The notes: a model not told the origin generated them from the sequence alone. 64,000 nucleotides of DNA from Leptospira perolatii (GCF_002811875.1 NZ_NPDZ01000001.1:744001-808000); one strand, 5' to 3'. Positions 8,736 through 25,238 are shown, numbered from the stretch's first letter. A program made the numbers and translations.

Positions 8736-9188
8736 TTAAGGAATATTTCTCTCGCTTGATTTGGAATACGGATAAGGTAGATTCACTCCAGGGCAAGCGC
8801 TAGCGCATTTATCTAAGCAGACTCGCCTTTTCAAGTCAGCGTCAACTGAAGTGAAAACAGTAATCAAGTTAGGAACAGGATATTCTTTCCAGCAATCTTC
8901 ACTGCATTTGAGAAACTGGTTCGAGCAATTTTTTTCATACGCGTATCCCGAAGAATCTGATGTGGCCTCGACGCGTAACGAATTTGCTTCAGCCGACTTT
9001 TTGCCTTGGCGAGCGTTTTTAGCACTTTCTGCTTTTGTAAGATTTGCTGAATCTTTGGTCGGAATCATTTCCTCAGCCAAGGTTGTTCTCTCGCGCAACT
9101 GAGACTTTTTATCAGTCCAATTGATCGCGAATGCGCAATTTAGAAACACAAGAGGAATTGACAGAAACGAATAACTTACTAATCTCAA
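8736..9188 (-). CDS. Exported protein with six cysteines in CX3C pairs
   Basis: 150 residues, not recognised. The N terminus MRLVSYSFLSIPLVFLNCAFA is a signal peptide. Either it is cut after the AFA at 19-21, or FLNC (Cys18) is a relaxed spirochaetal lipobox. The central part (~45-80) is charged and Ala/Ser/Lys-rich, probably disordered. The C-terminal part holds six cysteines as C-x6-C-x3-C (NCSNQFLKCSEDC) and C-x3-C-x3-C (VCLDKCASAC), suggesting three disulfides outside the cytoplasm. It stands alone between cutA and a divergent gene. No function is proposed. Confidence 0.6.
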   Translation of the reverse strand: MRLVSYSFLSIPLVFLNCAFAINWTDKKSQLRERTTLAEEMIPTKDSANLTKAESAKNARQGKKSAEANSLRVEATSDSSGYAYEKNCSNQFLKCSEDCWKEYPVPNLITVFTSVDADLKRRVCLDKCASACPGVNLPYPYSKSSERNIP

Positions 9189-9416
9189 GTTGAATCTGGT
9201 ATCCGTAAATTTGTAGCACTCAATATAGAGAATAGGTTAACGGGAAAGGCCAGTGCGAACAATCGAAATCAACCAAATTTGCTTAAAAAATACGGAAAAA
9301 AGCTTAATAATAATTTTATAGATCCGCGTCCAATAAATGCACGGGTGACCGCCGCGCCAATTCTCTTAGATAGAATTAGTAGCATGCCCTTTAGCAGCAA
9401 TCAGGGAAACTTGCAG

Positions 9417-10661
9417 ATGTTATTTCTCTATAAGATATCTCGGATACTTTTTGTTCTACTGTTTTTATTTTTTGGAAACTGTAGTGCTCTCCAAATGGGA
9501 TGGGTAAAGCTTCCAGAGGGATTCAATTGGGAAATTTCAGATACCGAATATAGAACTTCAGCGGACGCCTTCTCCGTAGTTTATCCTGAAGAGGTAGGTT
9601 TAGACTCCAAGCCTCTAGTGGAACTTTCCAAAAAGATGAGAAAAGAGAAATGGGAAGTTCGTTCCTTCTTAATCGTGAAAGAGGGAAAATTAGTTTGGGA
9701 ACGATACGCCGGTGGTACTACAAGAAATCATAATCATAGCATGTATTCGGTTACCAAGTCTGTCCTTTCACTTTTACTAGGGATATGCTTTACAGAATCC
9801 TGCGGAGTAGAACTAGACGAAAGCATTGCAAAAGCTGAATATAAGCTTCCTGGGTTGCTTCCGGCTCAGTTAGAAGGAAAGGAATCTATTCGATTGAAGG
9901 ATGTCCTACGAATGACCTCTGGAATGGGATGGGATTCCTTTCCGAAAAAAGAAGAAATCAGAACAGATTCCGATCCTCTTGCTGTCGCCTGGGAACCTCC
10001 ACTTTCGCATCCTCCCGGAACAAAATTCGAATATTCTAATGGAGATTCTCAGCTAGCCGCAGGATATTTAGAGGCAAAGACCGGCAATGGCTTGTACGAA
10101 TATGCAAAGAAAACTGTATTTTCGAGATTGAATATACAGGGTGAGGAATGGAACACCGCTACTTCGGGAAGACAAACTGCTGGTTTCGGTTTGCGCCTCA
10201 GAGCAATCGATATGGCCAAAATCGGACAGCTCTATCTAGATGGAGGAAGATGGAACGGACGCCAATTGGTTCGCCCCGAGTGGATTGCCTGGACTTTTGA
10301 ACCAGGAACAGATCCTCGTTATGGTTTGCATTGGTGGTTGCATGAATTTGAAGGATCTCCTGCCTATATGGCCACTGGCAAGGGTGGTCAGTTCATCTAC
10401 CTTGTGCCAAGTAAGAAAATCGTAATCGTATTAACTTCTGCTATTTGGGACAAGTCATCCGAGGTTCTGCTTAAGGAAGTTCTGGATGCCTTGAGTGCTT
10501 CTTTGCACTCGAACGATAAGATAGTTTCGAGAGAAAAGGAAGAAGCATTGCGTCGCGAATTGAAGCTAGCGCTTTCTAGTTCCTTGGATCCGAAATTGAG
10601 CAAAGGACTCGATGAAGTTCGATTGGCGATTCAATCTAACTCAAAAGTTTCAACTCCATAA
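9417..10661 (+). CDS. Serine hydrolase of the beta-lactamase/PBP4* fold, lipoprotein
   Basis: About 414 residues from ATG 9417. The frame stays open upstream to 9279, but only this start (or ATG 9384) gives a clean signal: a hydrophobic core ending FFGNC with Cys22 as the lipidated residue. The class C beta-lactamase-like catalytic set is present: SxxK as SVTK (111-114), YxN as YSN (206-208), and a C-terminal KGGQF strand in place of KTG. Such proteins are esterases, D-aminopeptidases or carboxypeptidase-like enzymes; true beta-lactamase activity is unlikely to be primary. It is predicted to be anchored in the envelope. The 228-bp region upstream of the ATG shows no gene. Confidence 0.85.
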   Translation: MLFLYKISRILFVLLFLFFGNCSALQMGWVKLPEGFNWEISDTEYRTSADAFSVVYPEEVGLDSKPLVELSKKMRKEKWEVRSFLIVKEGKLVWERYAGGTTRNHNHSMYSVTKSVLSLLLGICFTESCGVELDESIAKAEYKLPGLLPAQLEGKESIRLKDVLRMTSGMGWDSFPKKEEIRTDSDPLAVAWEPPLSHPPGTKFEYSNGDSQLAAGYLEAKTGNGLYEYAKKTVFSRLNIQGEEWNTATSGRQTAGFGLRLRAIDMAKIGQLYLDGGRWNGRQLVRPEWIAWTFEPGTDPRYGLHWWLHEFEGSPAYMATGKGGQFIYLVPSKKIVIVLTSAIWDKSSEVLLKEVLDALSASLHSNDKIVSREKEEALRRELKLALSSSLDPKLSKGLDEVRLAIQSNSKVSTP

Positions 10662-10731
10662 TTGCACTTGGTCTCCTTAGAATCGCGGTTTTTCATTGCC
10701 CTTGGAACAGTGTTTGAAAGGTTGTAGGTAA

Positions 10732-11439
10732 ATGTCGATAAAATTTGAACGTTATCTATTCTTAGATGTAGGCGACACCTTGATGTCTCTGAATAGACCT
10801 GCAGGCGAGATCTATTTCGAAGTACTTTCAAAATTCGGCATCACTCAAAAGCCCAAGCTAAACCTAGAGAAGGCATTTCGTTTAGCTTACGCAGAGATGA
10901 CTCGAAATCCATTACCAGATTTTCAGGATAAGTTTCACGTCCACCAGGACGGAAGCAAAGGGTGGTGGCGCGATCTCCTCAGTATTTTTCTAGAAAAGAT
11001 TGGGTCAGATGTTTCTCCTGATTCTATCGCAGAATCTATATTCGAAAAATTTGATGATCCAAGACTTTGGGATTTAGATCCCGGGTTTCGTGAAGTTTTA
11101 GAATTTACCCAACAGAATCAGTTCGGGTTAGGAATTATTTCTAATTGGGACCACAGATTACGAGATTTGTTGAAAAGCGTAGGGGTAGCTCAGTACTTTA
11201 ATCCGATTTTTGTTTCTGCGGAATTCGGTTATGAAAAACCATCACCACGAATCTTTGAAGCGGCAGAAAGAGCAGTAGGTCTTGACCCGAAAAATCTAAT
11301 ATACTGCGGAGATAAGGTGGAATTTGATATTGTTCCAACAAGAGAACGTGGCTGGACCGCATTTCAGAAACACGCAGAAGGAGAAATTTCTAGCCTGTCC
11401 GAATTGCCGCGTTTGTTAGAGCCCACTTTAAAAATCTGA
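10732..11439 (+). CDS. HAD-superfamily (IA) hydrolase, variant motif I
   Basis: 235 residues. Motif I is FLDVGDTLM, with nucleophile Asp12 but Gly at +2 where phosphatases have the general acid Asp. The adjacent Asp15 does not restore the spacing. Motif II is IISNWD, motif III GYEKPSPRIF (Lys), and motif IV CGDKVEFD. This is the HDHD3/REG-2-like pattern of HAD-IA proteins. The missing +2 Asp makes phosphatase activity uncertain. It is 70 bp downstream of the beta-lactamase-fold gene and could share its transcript. Cytoplasmic; substrate unknown. Confidence 0.85.
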   Translation: MSIKFERYLFLDVGDTLMSLNRPAGEIYFEVLSKFGITQKPKLNLEKAFRLAYAEMTRNPLPDFQDKFHVHQDGSKGWWRDLLSIFLEKIGSDVSPDSIAESIFEKFDDPRLWDLDPGFREVLEFTQQNQFGLGIISNWDHRLRDLLKSVGVAQYFNPIFVSAEFGYEKPSPRIFEAAERAVGLDPKNLIYCGDKVEFDIVPTRERGWTAFQKHAEGEISSLSELPRLLEPTLKI

Positions 11440-11510
11440 GTTCTTGTATTTGCAATCTTCTCCTACCGAAACAAAAAACGCGAAAATCTACCTTAGAGTT
11501 AAAAGGATTC

Positions 11511-12203
11511 CTACTGTGTCTTCGGCTGACTTACGATCTTTGTGACGATATCCGAGCGAAGAGCCTGGGCTTGCTCTCGAGCTCGTTTCACTTTTAAAGT
11601 AACTTCTTTAGGCGCGGACCGAGGGTGTCCGGAGCGAAATGGAGGTTCCGGATCGTATTCCAACATAAGCTGAATTTCCTTCGCTTCTTCCTCTCCGCGT
11701 AATTCAGCGACGATAGAAAGTGCGAAGTCTATGCCTGCCGTAACCCCTCCACCTGTGATTCTATTTCGGTCTCTTACGATTCTTTCCTCAATAACTTGAA
11801 TCAAAGGGAATAGTTTAAGAATATCTAATGAAAGCCAGTGGGTCGTGGCTCGAAAACCGTTTAGCAATCCTGCTGCAGCTAACACTAACGAGCCGGTGCA
11901 AACCGAAGTTATGAACTTAGTCTTCGGGGCGCGCCCTTGCAGCCAAGAAAGAACTTTTTGGTTTTGCAATAGGTTGTTTGTTCCTACGCCTCCCGGAACA
12001 AAGATTAAATCAAAGGCTGGAGCTTCTTCCAAAGAATAGTCCGCTTGAAATATGAGTCCTTTTTCCGAACGGATCAAATCCTTTGTTTCGGAAACTAGGA
12101 ATACCTTTGCAGAGCTCATTCGAGTAAATACTTCATGCGGACCGGTAAGGTCCAATTGGGTCATATTAGGAAAAATGAGCATTCCGATCGCAAAATTAGA
12201 CAT
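11511..12203 (-). CDS. DJ-1/PfpI family protein, isonitrile-hydratase-like
   Basis: 230 residues, matching the isocyanide (isonitrile) hydratase/GATase-1-like branch. The N terminus FPNMTQLDLTGPHEVF has the InhA-type TQLDLTGP signature. The nucleophile elbow is SVCTGSLVLAAAGLL with Cys102, and RATTHWLSLD follows as in that family. A C-terminal extension (~195-230) is polar. Members hydrate isonitriles to N-formamides, but many are general stress proteins or were once transcriptional-regulator fragments; here no HTH is fused. It is divergent from the XRE regulator at 12386. The 182 bp between them is AT-rich and probably carries both promoters. Confidence 0.8.
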   Translation of the reverse strand: MSNFAIGMLIFPNMTQLDLTGPHEVFTRMSSAKVFLVSETKDLIRSEKGLIFQADYSLEEAPAFDLIFVPGGVGTNNLLQNQKVLSWLQGRAPKTKFITSVCTGSLVLAAAGLLNGFRATTHWLSLDILKLFPLIQVIEERIVRDRNRITGGGVTAGIDFALSIVAELRGEEEAKEIQLMLEYDPEPPFRSGHPRSAPKEVTLKVKRAREQAQALRSDIVTKIVSQPKTQ

Positions 12204-12385
12204 ATGGTTACCGCAGTTCCGGGGTCTAAAAAATCAATCTGGATTTTCCGATTTCGTCCATAAACCAAAATCTAAAATGGAACAAACTAAAATAATTTTC
12301 CTTTATATAGATATCTAGTTCCAAATTTTCAAGGTTTCTATCCCGATTTGGTATATACTGATATAGAAAGTAAACTAATACTATC

Positions 12386-12676
12386 TTGGGCAAAACAATC
12401 TATACCGACGAATATCGTCATTTTCAAAAGCTACTAAAGCAGGCCAGGAGGGAAGCAGAATTAACCCAGGTGGACGTTGCGGAGGCTTTAGGGCAGGCAC
12501 AATCTTACGTTTCGAAGATTGAAGCAGGAGATCGTAGAATTGATGTGATAGAATTCTGGAATTTGGCCAAGCTCTACGGAAAGCCGGTCGATTTTTTCTT
12601 TCGATTTGAAGAGGAACCTCAATCTAAAACAAAGCGCAAATCTTTGAAAGCAGCAACTCCTAAAAAGGGAAAGTGA
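12386..12676 (+). CDS. XRE-family helix-turn-helix regulator
   Basis: A 96-residue single-domain DNA-binding protein. The HTH_3 fold runs from ~13 to 70: LKQARREAELTQVDVAEALG (helices 1-2) then AQSYVSKIEAGDRRIDVIEF (recognition helix). A short basic Lys/Ala/Thr tail follows. The start is TTG (12386). Just upstream, TATACT (within GGTATATACTGATATAG, about 12350-12366) is a plausible -10 or operator. It is convergent with vapC, with only 6 bp between stops. It could be a free-standing regulator or an orphan antitoxin-like protein. No cognate toxin of the HipA or HigB kind is next to it. Confidence 0.8.
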   Translation: MGKTIYTDEYRHFQKLLKQARREAELTQVDVAEALGQAQSYVSKIEAGDRRIDVIEFWNLAKLYGKPVDFFFRFEEEPQSKTKRKSLKAATPKKGK

Positions 12677-12682
12677 TTCGTT

Positions 12683-13054
12683 TTAGGATTTCGTTTGCAC
12701 GTGAAGAGATAAGGATTCTGCAGTGCGGCGTAAGGATTTATCTTTAGTAAATAAACTGGATCTGGAGATAACGCAACTAGCCAATAGATGCGCATCGATC
12801 CAGCCGATTCCGCTGGAAGCAAGTGAGCGAATTTCTGCAAATTGGAATACTTCCTTGTGCGTGGCAATTTTGCTTTCCGGAAGTTGCCGTAAGTTATTCA
12901 AGAAATCACTTTTGTTCTGAATTCTTCCCAAGCTCAATTCACCGATTACAAAAGGGTGCTGTAACACTAGGCCCTGTTTTAACAGCTCTATTAGCTCCAA
13001 ATCTGGTGTCCTGAGGTGGTCAATCCAGACCGATGTATCCACAAGAACTTTCAC
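12683..13054 (-). CDS. vapC: VapC-like PIN-domain ribonuclease toxin
   Basis: 123 residues, PIN fold, predicted Mg-dependent endoribonuclease toxin that cleaves tRNA or rRNA when freed from VapB. The acidic residues of the active site are visible: Asp6 in VLVDTSVWIDHLR, Glu in VIGELSLGRI (~39) and Asp in GIGWIDAHLLAS (~94). Its ATG overlaps the antitoxin stop by 4 bp (ATGA, 13051-13054), the classic translationally coupled antitoxin-toxin order. All catalytic positions look intact, so it is probably functional. Confidence 0.9.
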   Translation of the reverse strand: MKVLVDTSVWIDHLRTPDLELIELLKQGLVLQHPFVIGELSLGRIQNKSDFLNNLRQLPESKIATHKEVFQFAEIRSLASSGIGWIDAHLLASCVISRSSLFTKDKSLRRTAESLSLHVQTKS

Positions 13055-13305
13055 TCTTGCATTTTCCTTCTTTCTGGAGCGCTAGCATTCGATTCTGACC
13101 CTCCCAGTAATGCAAGTCTTTCGGCTGCCTTCTCCCGAATCAGAGCTTTTAAGCCTTCTTGTACTAGTCTGGTCTTTTCCTCAATTCCGGTATATTGTTG
13201 AGCACTCGCGAGTAGCTCATCTGGTATGTAGAGTGTAGTCTTCATATGTCTAGAATAGATGGCATTATATGGCTTAATCTGATAGCTTTCAAGTGGTTTT
13301 CCCAT
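13051..13305 (-). CDS. vapB: VapB-family antitoxin
   Basis: 84 residues from the upstream ATG (13305), or 64 from the internal ATG at 13245. The family core begins MKTTLYIPDELLASAQQYTG, then KTRLVQEGLKALIREKAAERLALLGG, the typical ribbon-helix-helix VapB that dimerises, binds the operator and inhibits VapC. Homologues start at the internal Met. However, the only good Shine-Dalgarno (AGAGGTAAG) lies 5' of the upstream ATG, so an extra 20-residue N terminus may be translated. It overlaps vapC by 4 bp. Self-regulation by the VapBC complex is expected. Confidence 0.85.
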   Translation of the reverse strand: MGKPLESYQIKPYNAIYSRHMKTTLYIPDELLASAQQYTGIEEKTRLVQEGLKALIREKAAERLALLGGSESNASAPERRKMQE

Positions 13306-13613
13306 TTTCTTACCTCTTTTTTCTTCATTTTCTGGAAATTCTCATGTGCTTCATTTTTTTTTTCAAAAATGGAAGACATCCGTTTTTCTGGATGGGAAAG
13401 TTTTTGGTTCAAAAGTTGCTAGGGGATCGGTTTTCGGAGCTAACCGATCTGAGTGTCTAGCACAAATAATGCCAGTTATACTAGCGTCTAAGAAAAACTT
13501 TTGAACATACAGGTGAATCACCCCCATTCGGGCGCGAAAACCTTGACCTACGACCCAGGGTAAAAATAATGTGTATTTCTAGCTTCCCTACCAGGGGGCA
13601 AAGATCGAAGCAC
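13306..13613. promoter_or_regulatory. Intergenic region with hairpin and the tRNA/secE operon promoter
   Basis: No gene is seen. A perfect 8-bp stem GATCGGTT/AACCGATC with a 9-nt loop lies at 13425-13449 with no U-tract. A good stable-RNA-type promoter precedes tRNA-Thr: TTGACC at 13543-13548 and AATAAT at 13565-13570 (16-bp spacer; ATAATG at 17 bp is an alternative). This would drive tRNA-Thr, tRNA-Trp and the secE-nusG-rpl-rpoBC block. The poly-T stretch around 13356-13365 is AT-rich upstream DNA of the vapBC promoter. Confidence 0.5.
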
Positions 13614-13685
<72 letters not shown>

Positions 13686-13698
13686 GGTTTATAGAAAC

Positions 13699-13769
<71 letters not shown>

Positions 13770-13819
13770 GAGAGAAAGTTCCAAAAGAGGAACAAACCTT
13801 ATCTTTAGGAAGGAAAAGA

Positions 13820-14002
13820 GTGAAGTTGAGCGTTTTCATACAAGAGTGCAGAGAAGAGCTGAAAAAAGTCCAGTGGCCAAATCGCCAGGAAGTTGTACAG
13901 TCTACTTTTGTGGTACTCGCAACCGTACTATTTTTCTCAACATTTCTTTTCCTTTCTGACATGGCATTTGTCCGGATACTCACCGGATTTTGGAATCTGT
14001 GA
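13820..14002 (+). CDS. secE: Preprotein translocase subunit SecE
   Basis: A 60-residue single-span SecE, the minimal size found in most bacteria. It clamps SecY in the SecYEG channel. The conserved amphipathic helix [17 protein letters not shown] (with KKVxWP) precedes one transmembrane helix ([21 protein letters not shown]). GTG start with AGGAAAAG just upstream. It is followed by nusG, as in most bacterial genomes. Confidence 0.95.
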   Translation: MKLSVFIQECREELKKVQWPNRQEVVQSTFVVLATVLFFSTFLFLSDMAFVRILTGFWNL

Positions 14003-14037
14003 GAATTAAGGAGCTAGGGAATACCGAGGTAGGAGCA

Positions 14038-14583
14038 ATGGGCGATTTGAAATGGTATGCGCTTCAGACCTATTCCGGTCATGAGAATAAGGTCCAAAAA
14101 AACTTGGAGAAGCTTGTTCTACAGCGTAAGCTGGAAGAAAAGATAGCCCAGATCAGAATCCCGACCATGGATGTGGCCGAGATGAAGAACGGGAAAAAGA
14201 AAGTCTCCAAAAAAAAACTGATGCCCGGTTACGTCCTGATCGAGATGGAGATGGACGATGACCTCCGTTTCATGATTCAAAGTCTTCCTTCTGTTTCCAC
14301 GTTTGTGGGATCCAAAGATGGAGGACCAGAACCTTTATCCGTAGAAGAAGTGAAAAATCTTTTTGCGGAATCTGGTGATGTGAAGAGCGAAGAGCCGATG
14401 ACTCCTCGCATTCTATTTAAAGTGGGAGATAGTCTCAAGATTATCGACGGACCATTTGCCAACTTCACCGGAGTTGTAGATGAAATCTTTCCTGATAAAG
14501 GAAGGCTTAGAGTGAAAGTGGAGATTTTCGGACGCTCCACGCCTGTGGAATTAGATTATTTACAGGTAAAAACCGAACCTTGA
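14038..14583 (+). CDS. nusG: Transcription termination/antitermination factor NusG
   Basis: 181 residues from ATG 14038, which has a proper Shine-Dalgarno (TAGGAGCA). The frame is open back to 13990, but that would run into secE and give a non-homologous extension. NGN domain: KWYALQTYSGHENKVQKNLE at the start and MPGYVLIEMEMDDDLRFMI in the middle. KOW domain at the C terminus: VGDSLKIIDGPFANFTGVVDEI. It binds RNA polymerase and couples it to Rho or the ribosome (S10). It is between secE and rplK in the usual order. Confidence 0.96.
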   Translation: MGDLKWYALQTYSGHENKVQKNLEKLVLQRKLEEKIAQIRIPTMDVAEMKNGKKKVSKKKLMPGYVLIEMEMDDDLRFMIQSLPSVSTFVGSKDGGPEPLSVEEVKNLFAESGDVKSEEPMTPRILFKVGDSLKIIDGPFANFTGVVDEIFPDKGRLRVKVEIFGRSTPVELDYLQVKTEP

Positions 14584-14626
14584 CCGGTGGGATATACCGG
14601 GAGAAACAAATTAAGGTGTTTCGCCA

Positions 14627-15055
14627 ATGGCAGCAAAAAAAGTAGTTAAGCAGATTAAGCTCCAAGTGGAAGCCGGAAAGGCCAACCCTGCACCTCCTGT
14701 AGGTCCAGCTTTAGGTCAAGCCGGTTTGAACATTATGGAGTTTTGCAAACAGTTCAACGAGAGGACCAAGTCCCAAATCGGATATAAACTTCCCGTTGTA
14801 ATCACCGTATTCTCCGACCGGAGTTTTACGTTTATCACCAAGGCTCCTCCTGCAGCTCTTCTAGTAAAGAAAGCGATCGGGATAGAGACCGGATCTCCAA
14901 CACCTCACACCACCAAGGTGGGGAAGATTACCCGTAAACAGCTGGAAGAAATCGCCAAAACTAAAATGGCGGATCTGAACGCGAACGATGTAGATGCGGC
15001 AGTTGCGATTATCGCAGGGACTTGTCGTTCTATGGGCGTTACTGTAGAAGGTTAA
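14627..15055 (+). CDS. rplK: 50S ribosomal protein L11
   Basis: 142 residues, standard L11 length. The N-terminal domain starts with the flexible [30 protein letters not shown] signature (release/stringent factor and thiopeptide contact region with the prolines). The C-terminal rRNA-binding domain includes [20 protein letters not shown] and ends [14 protein letters not shown]. It follows nusG by 43 bp containing a short CCGGT/ACCGG hairpin. It precedes rplA by 15 bp. Confidence 0.97.
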   Translation: MAAKKVVKQIKLQVEAGKANPAPPVGPALGQAGLNIMEFCKQFNERTKSQIGYKLPVVITVFSDRSFTFITKAPPAALLVKKAIGIETGSPTPHTTKVGKITRKQLEEIAKTKMADLNANDVDAAVAIIAGTCRSMGVTVEG

Positions 15056-15070
15056 TAGAAGGAGAGCATA

Positions 15071-15763
15071 ATGAATCGCGGAAAAAAATACCGTGCTGCG
15101 AAAGATAAAATCGACAGCACCAAGGTGTATCCAGTCGACAAAGCCGTGGAATTAGCAAAAGCTTCTTCTTACAGCAAGTTCGATGGAACGATCGAAATCG
15201 CAACTAAAGTAAATTATAAATCACTCCAGAATGTTCGCGGGACCATCTCTTTACCGCACGGAACCGGAAAGAAAGTTCGAGTATTAGTCTTTTGTAAAGG
15301 AGACAAGCAGAACGACGCAAAGGCTGCCGGTGCGGAATTTGTGGGAGATATGGACTTGATCGAAAAAGTCGCCGGCGGATGGACTGACTTCGATGCTTGC
15401 GTGGCTACTCCTGACATGATGAAGGATGTGGGAAAATTAGGCCCTATTCTAGGTCGCAAGGGACTTATGCCCAAGCCAAAGGCAGGCACTGTTACGAATG
15501 ACGTAGTGAAAGCAATTACCGAGCTAAAATCAGGTCGTATCGAATATCGTCCTGACAAAGGCGGAGTTGTTCACCTCGGAGTTGGTAAGGTCAGCTTTGA
15601 CCAAGCAAAACTCGTGGAGAATATTCGCACTGTCGTACAAACCCTTCTCCGGGACAAACCCTCGGACGCAAAAGGTGACTATCTCAAGACCTTCTCTGTG
15701 GCACCGACCATGGGTGTGGGAATTAAGGTAGATGTTAAGGAGCTCGTGAACTCTTCCGTGTAA
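15071..15763 (+). CDS. rplA: 50S ribosomal protein L1
   Basis: 230 residues, full length for L1. It forms the L1 stalk and in many bacteria represses its own rplKA mRNA. The signature GRKGLMPKPKAGTVTNDV is present at ~134-151, and the beginning RGKKYRAAKDKID is typical. A GGAGAG Shine-Dalgarno lies just upstream. It sits in the rplK-rplA pair before rplJL. Confidence 0.97.
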   Translation: MNRGKKYRAAKDKIDSTKVYPVDKAVELAKASSYSKFDGTIEIATKVNYKSLQNVRGTISLPHGTGKKVRVLVFCKGDKQNDAKAAGAEFVGDMDLIEKVAGGWTDFDACVATPDMMKDVGKLGPILGRKGLMPKPKAGTVTNDVVKAITELKSGRIEYRPDKGGVVHLGVGKVSFDQAKLVENIRTVVQTLLRDKPSDAKGDYLKTFSVAPTMGVGIKVDVKELVNSSV

Positions 15764-15790
15764 GGAAGGGGGAGCAGGGAGAAATATCAG

Positions 15791-16324
15791 ATGCCCAGCC
15801 AGGACAAATACGAAAAAGTTGCCCTACTCAAGGGAAAATTAGAAGCAAACAGCGATTTTATTTTAGCAAGCTACAGCGGACTTACCGTTGAGGAGATCAC
15901 AGGACTGAGAGCGAAACTTCGTAAAGAAGGTTCGGAAATGAAAGTTGTTAAGAACAACTTATTCCTACTCGCCCTGAAAGAATCCGCAAAGCACAAGGAT
16001 AAGAACATCGCTTTTGGACCAGAATACCAAGGCCCGCTTGCTGCAATCTTCGCAGATGCAAACCTTCCTTCCATTGCAAAGATCTGTAAAGAATTTGCAA
16101 AGACTAACAAGAATCTAGTCTTAAAGGCAGGTTATATGGACGGTGGCGTTCTCGATGCAAACGGTGTCGAGGCCATTGCAGGCTTGCCAAGCAAAGAGCA
16201 ACTCTTGGCTCAGATTGCTGGCGGTATTAACGGTCCTGCAAGAAGCATTGCTTCTGGAATCAACCAGATCATTGCAAGTCTTGCACGTGCGATTCAAGCA
16301 GTCGCAGAGAAGAACAACCAATAG
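15791..16324 (+). CDS. rplJ: 50S ribosomal protein L10
   Basis: 177 residues. L10 anchors the L7/L12 dimers on the stalk base. N-terminal block: [31 protein letters not shown], then [19 protein letters not shown]. The C-terminal helix ([21 protein letters not shown]) is the L7/L12 attachment helix. Only 27 bp separate it from rplA, so no long autoregulatory L10 leader of the E. coli type fits there. Confidence 0.96.
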   Translation: MPSQDKYEKVALLKGKLEANSDFILASYSGLTVEEITGLRAKLRKEGSEMKVVKNNLFLLALKESAKHKDKNIAFGPEYQGPLAAIFADANLPSIAKICKEFAKTNKNLVLKAGYMDGGVLDANGVEAIAGLPSKEQLLAQIAGGINGPARSIASGINQIIASLARAIQAVAEKNNQ

Positions 16325-16375
16325 AAGAACCTATTTAGAAGAATAAAGGACGAAACGGAATCAAAGGAGCACCTA

Positions 16376-16756
16376 ATGTCTACTGAAACGTTATTAGAGC
16401 AAATCGGAAAGCTGACTCTCGTAGAGGCGGCCGACCTCGTTAAGAAAATGGAAGAGAAGTTCGGAATTTCCGCAGCAGCTCCAGTCGCAGTTGCGGCGGC
16501 AGCACCTGCGGGCGGCGGAGCAGCAGCAGCTGAAGAGCCTGCTTCTTTCAATGTAATCCTCAAAGGCTTTGGCGATAAGAAAATCGAAGTCATCAAAGTT
16601 GTTCGTGAAATAACTGGACTCGGCTTGAAAGAAGCGAAAGATCTAGTAGAAGCGGGCGGAAAGTCAGTGAAAGAAGGGGTTGCTAAAGCAGAAGCTGAAG
16701 ACCTGAAAAAGAAACTAGAAGCGGTCGGCGCCCAAATCGAACTCAAGGCTGTTTGA
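16376..16756 (+). CDS. rplL: 50S ribosomal protein L7/L12
   Basis: 126 residues. The N-terminal dimerisation part ([25 protein letters not shown]) is followed by an Ala/Pro/Gly hinge (~40-58). The C-terminal factor-binding domain contains [22 protein letters not shown] and ends [15 protein letters not shown] clear AAAGGAG Shine-Dalgarno precedes the ATG. It is the last gene before the attenuator that separates ribosomal protein genes from rpoB. Confidence 0.97.
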   Translation: MSTETLLEQIGKLTLVEAADLVKKMEEKFGISAAAPVAVAAAAPAGGGAAAAEEPASFNVILKGFGDKKIEVIKVVREITGLGLKEAKDLVEAGGKSVKEGVAKAEAEDLKKKLEAVGAQIELKAV

Positions 16757-16807
16757 TCGGTCCCGAGGCTCTGTCTCCTCGAAACCAACAATCAATCCTT
16801 TCATTTA

Positions 16808-16845
16808 GGCAAGGAGGTCTAGGCCTCCTTGCCCGATTGCTTTTT
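16808..16845 (+). terminator. Attenuator hairpin between rplL and rpoB
   Basis: A perfect 10-bp stem GGCAAGGAGG/CCTCCTTGCC with a TCTAGG loop (16808-16833), followed seven bases later by TTTTT (16841-16845). The position matches the known rplL-rpoB attenuator of other bacteria, where partial termination lowers rpoBC output relative to the ribosomal proteins. The offset U-tract suggests incomplete termination. Confidence 0.75.
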
Positions 16846-16886
16846 ATCGCAATTATTCATTATTTTTTCCCACAAGGGGGCATCCG

Positions 16887-20567
<3,681 letters not shown>

Positions 20568-20579
20568 GGGAACCGCAGC

Positions 20580-24785
<4,206 letters not shown>

Positions 24786-24804
24786 GAGAAAACTTTACAA
24801 ACTG

Positions 24805-24844
24805 CGCGGTTTTAGGAATTTGGTAAAATAGTCCGAAAACCGCG
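24805..24844 (+). promoter_or_regulatory. Long-loop hairpin between rpoC and rpsL
   Basis: The 78-bp gap holds a perfect 9-bp inverted repeat CGCGGTTTT/AAAACCGCG with a 22-nt loop. It is not followed by a U-tract, so it is not an intrinsic terminator. It could be an RNase site or a translational-control element for the rpsL-rpsG messenger. Function is inference only. Confidence 0.4.
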
Positions 24845-24863
24845 GAAATAAAAGAAGGGATTC

Positions 24864-25238
24864 ATGCCTACAATAAGCCAGCTTATCCGCCACGGTAGAA
24901 AGAGACAGAAAAACAAATCTAAGTCTCCTGCCTTAAAGAGCAGCCCCCAAAGAAGAGGGGTGTGTACGAGGGTGACAACATTCACTCCGAAAAAACCAAA
25001 CTCTGCTATGAGAAAAGTAGCAAGGGTTCGTTTAACAACTGGAATAGAAGTAACCGCTTACATTCCGGGTGAAGGACATAACCTGCAAGAGCACAACGTT
25101 GTTCTGATCCGCGGAGGAAGGGTAAAAGACCTTCCAGGGGTTCGTTATCATATTATCCGTGGTACCTTGGATACTCTGGGTATCGACAAACGTCGTAAAG
25201 GCCGTTCCAAGTATGGAACTAAGAAGCCTAAGGCGTAA
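24864..25238 (+). CDS. rpsL: 30S ribosomal protein S12
   Basis: 124 residues. The decoding-centre loop [19 protein letters not shown] keeps the wild-type Lys (E. coli Lys42/43 position) linked to streptomycin sensitivity. The second loop [20 protein letters not shown] and [14 protein letters not shown] are also intact. The start has GAAGGG upstream. It directly follows rpoC, so the str genes are joined to the rpoBC operon, and it is 12 bp from rpsG. Confidence 0.98.
   Translation: MPTISQLIRHGRKRQKNKSKSPALKSSPQRRGVCTRVTTFTPKKPNSAMRKVARVRLTTGIEVTAYIPGEGHNLQEHNVVLIRGGRVKDLPGVRYHIIRGTLDTLGIDKRRKGRSKYGTKKPKA

Noticed and set aside
9279..9416. N-terminal extension of the beta-lactamase-fold gene
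   Set aside because: No signal peptide or homology in the extra residues; the lipobox signal begins at ATG 9417.
12386..13305. XRE gene as part of the VapBC module
   Set aside because: It is on the opposite strand and convergent with vapC; adjacency alone does not make it a member.
13990..14037. Upstream extension of NusG
   Set aside because: The first 16 codons overlap the end of secE, and the family start with a good Shine-Dalgarno is ATG 14038.
16294..16791. Minus-strand 165-residue frame over rplL
   Set aside because: Ala/Ser-rich antisense of the rplL hinge; a shadow of codon usage.
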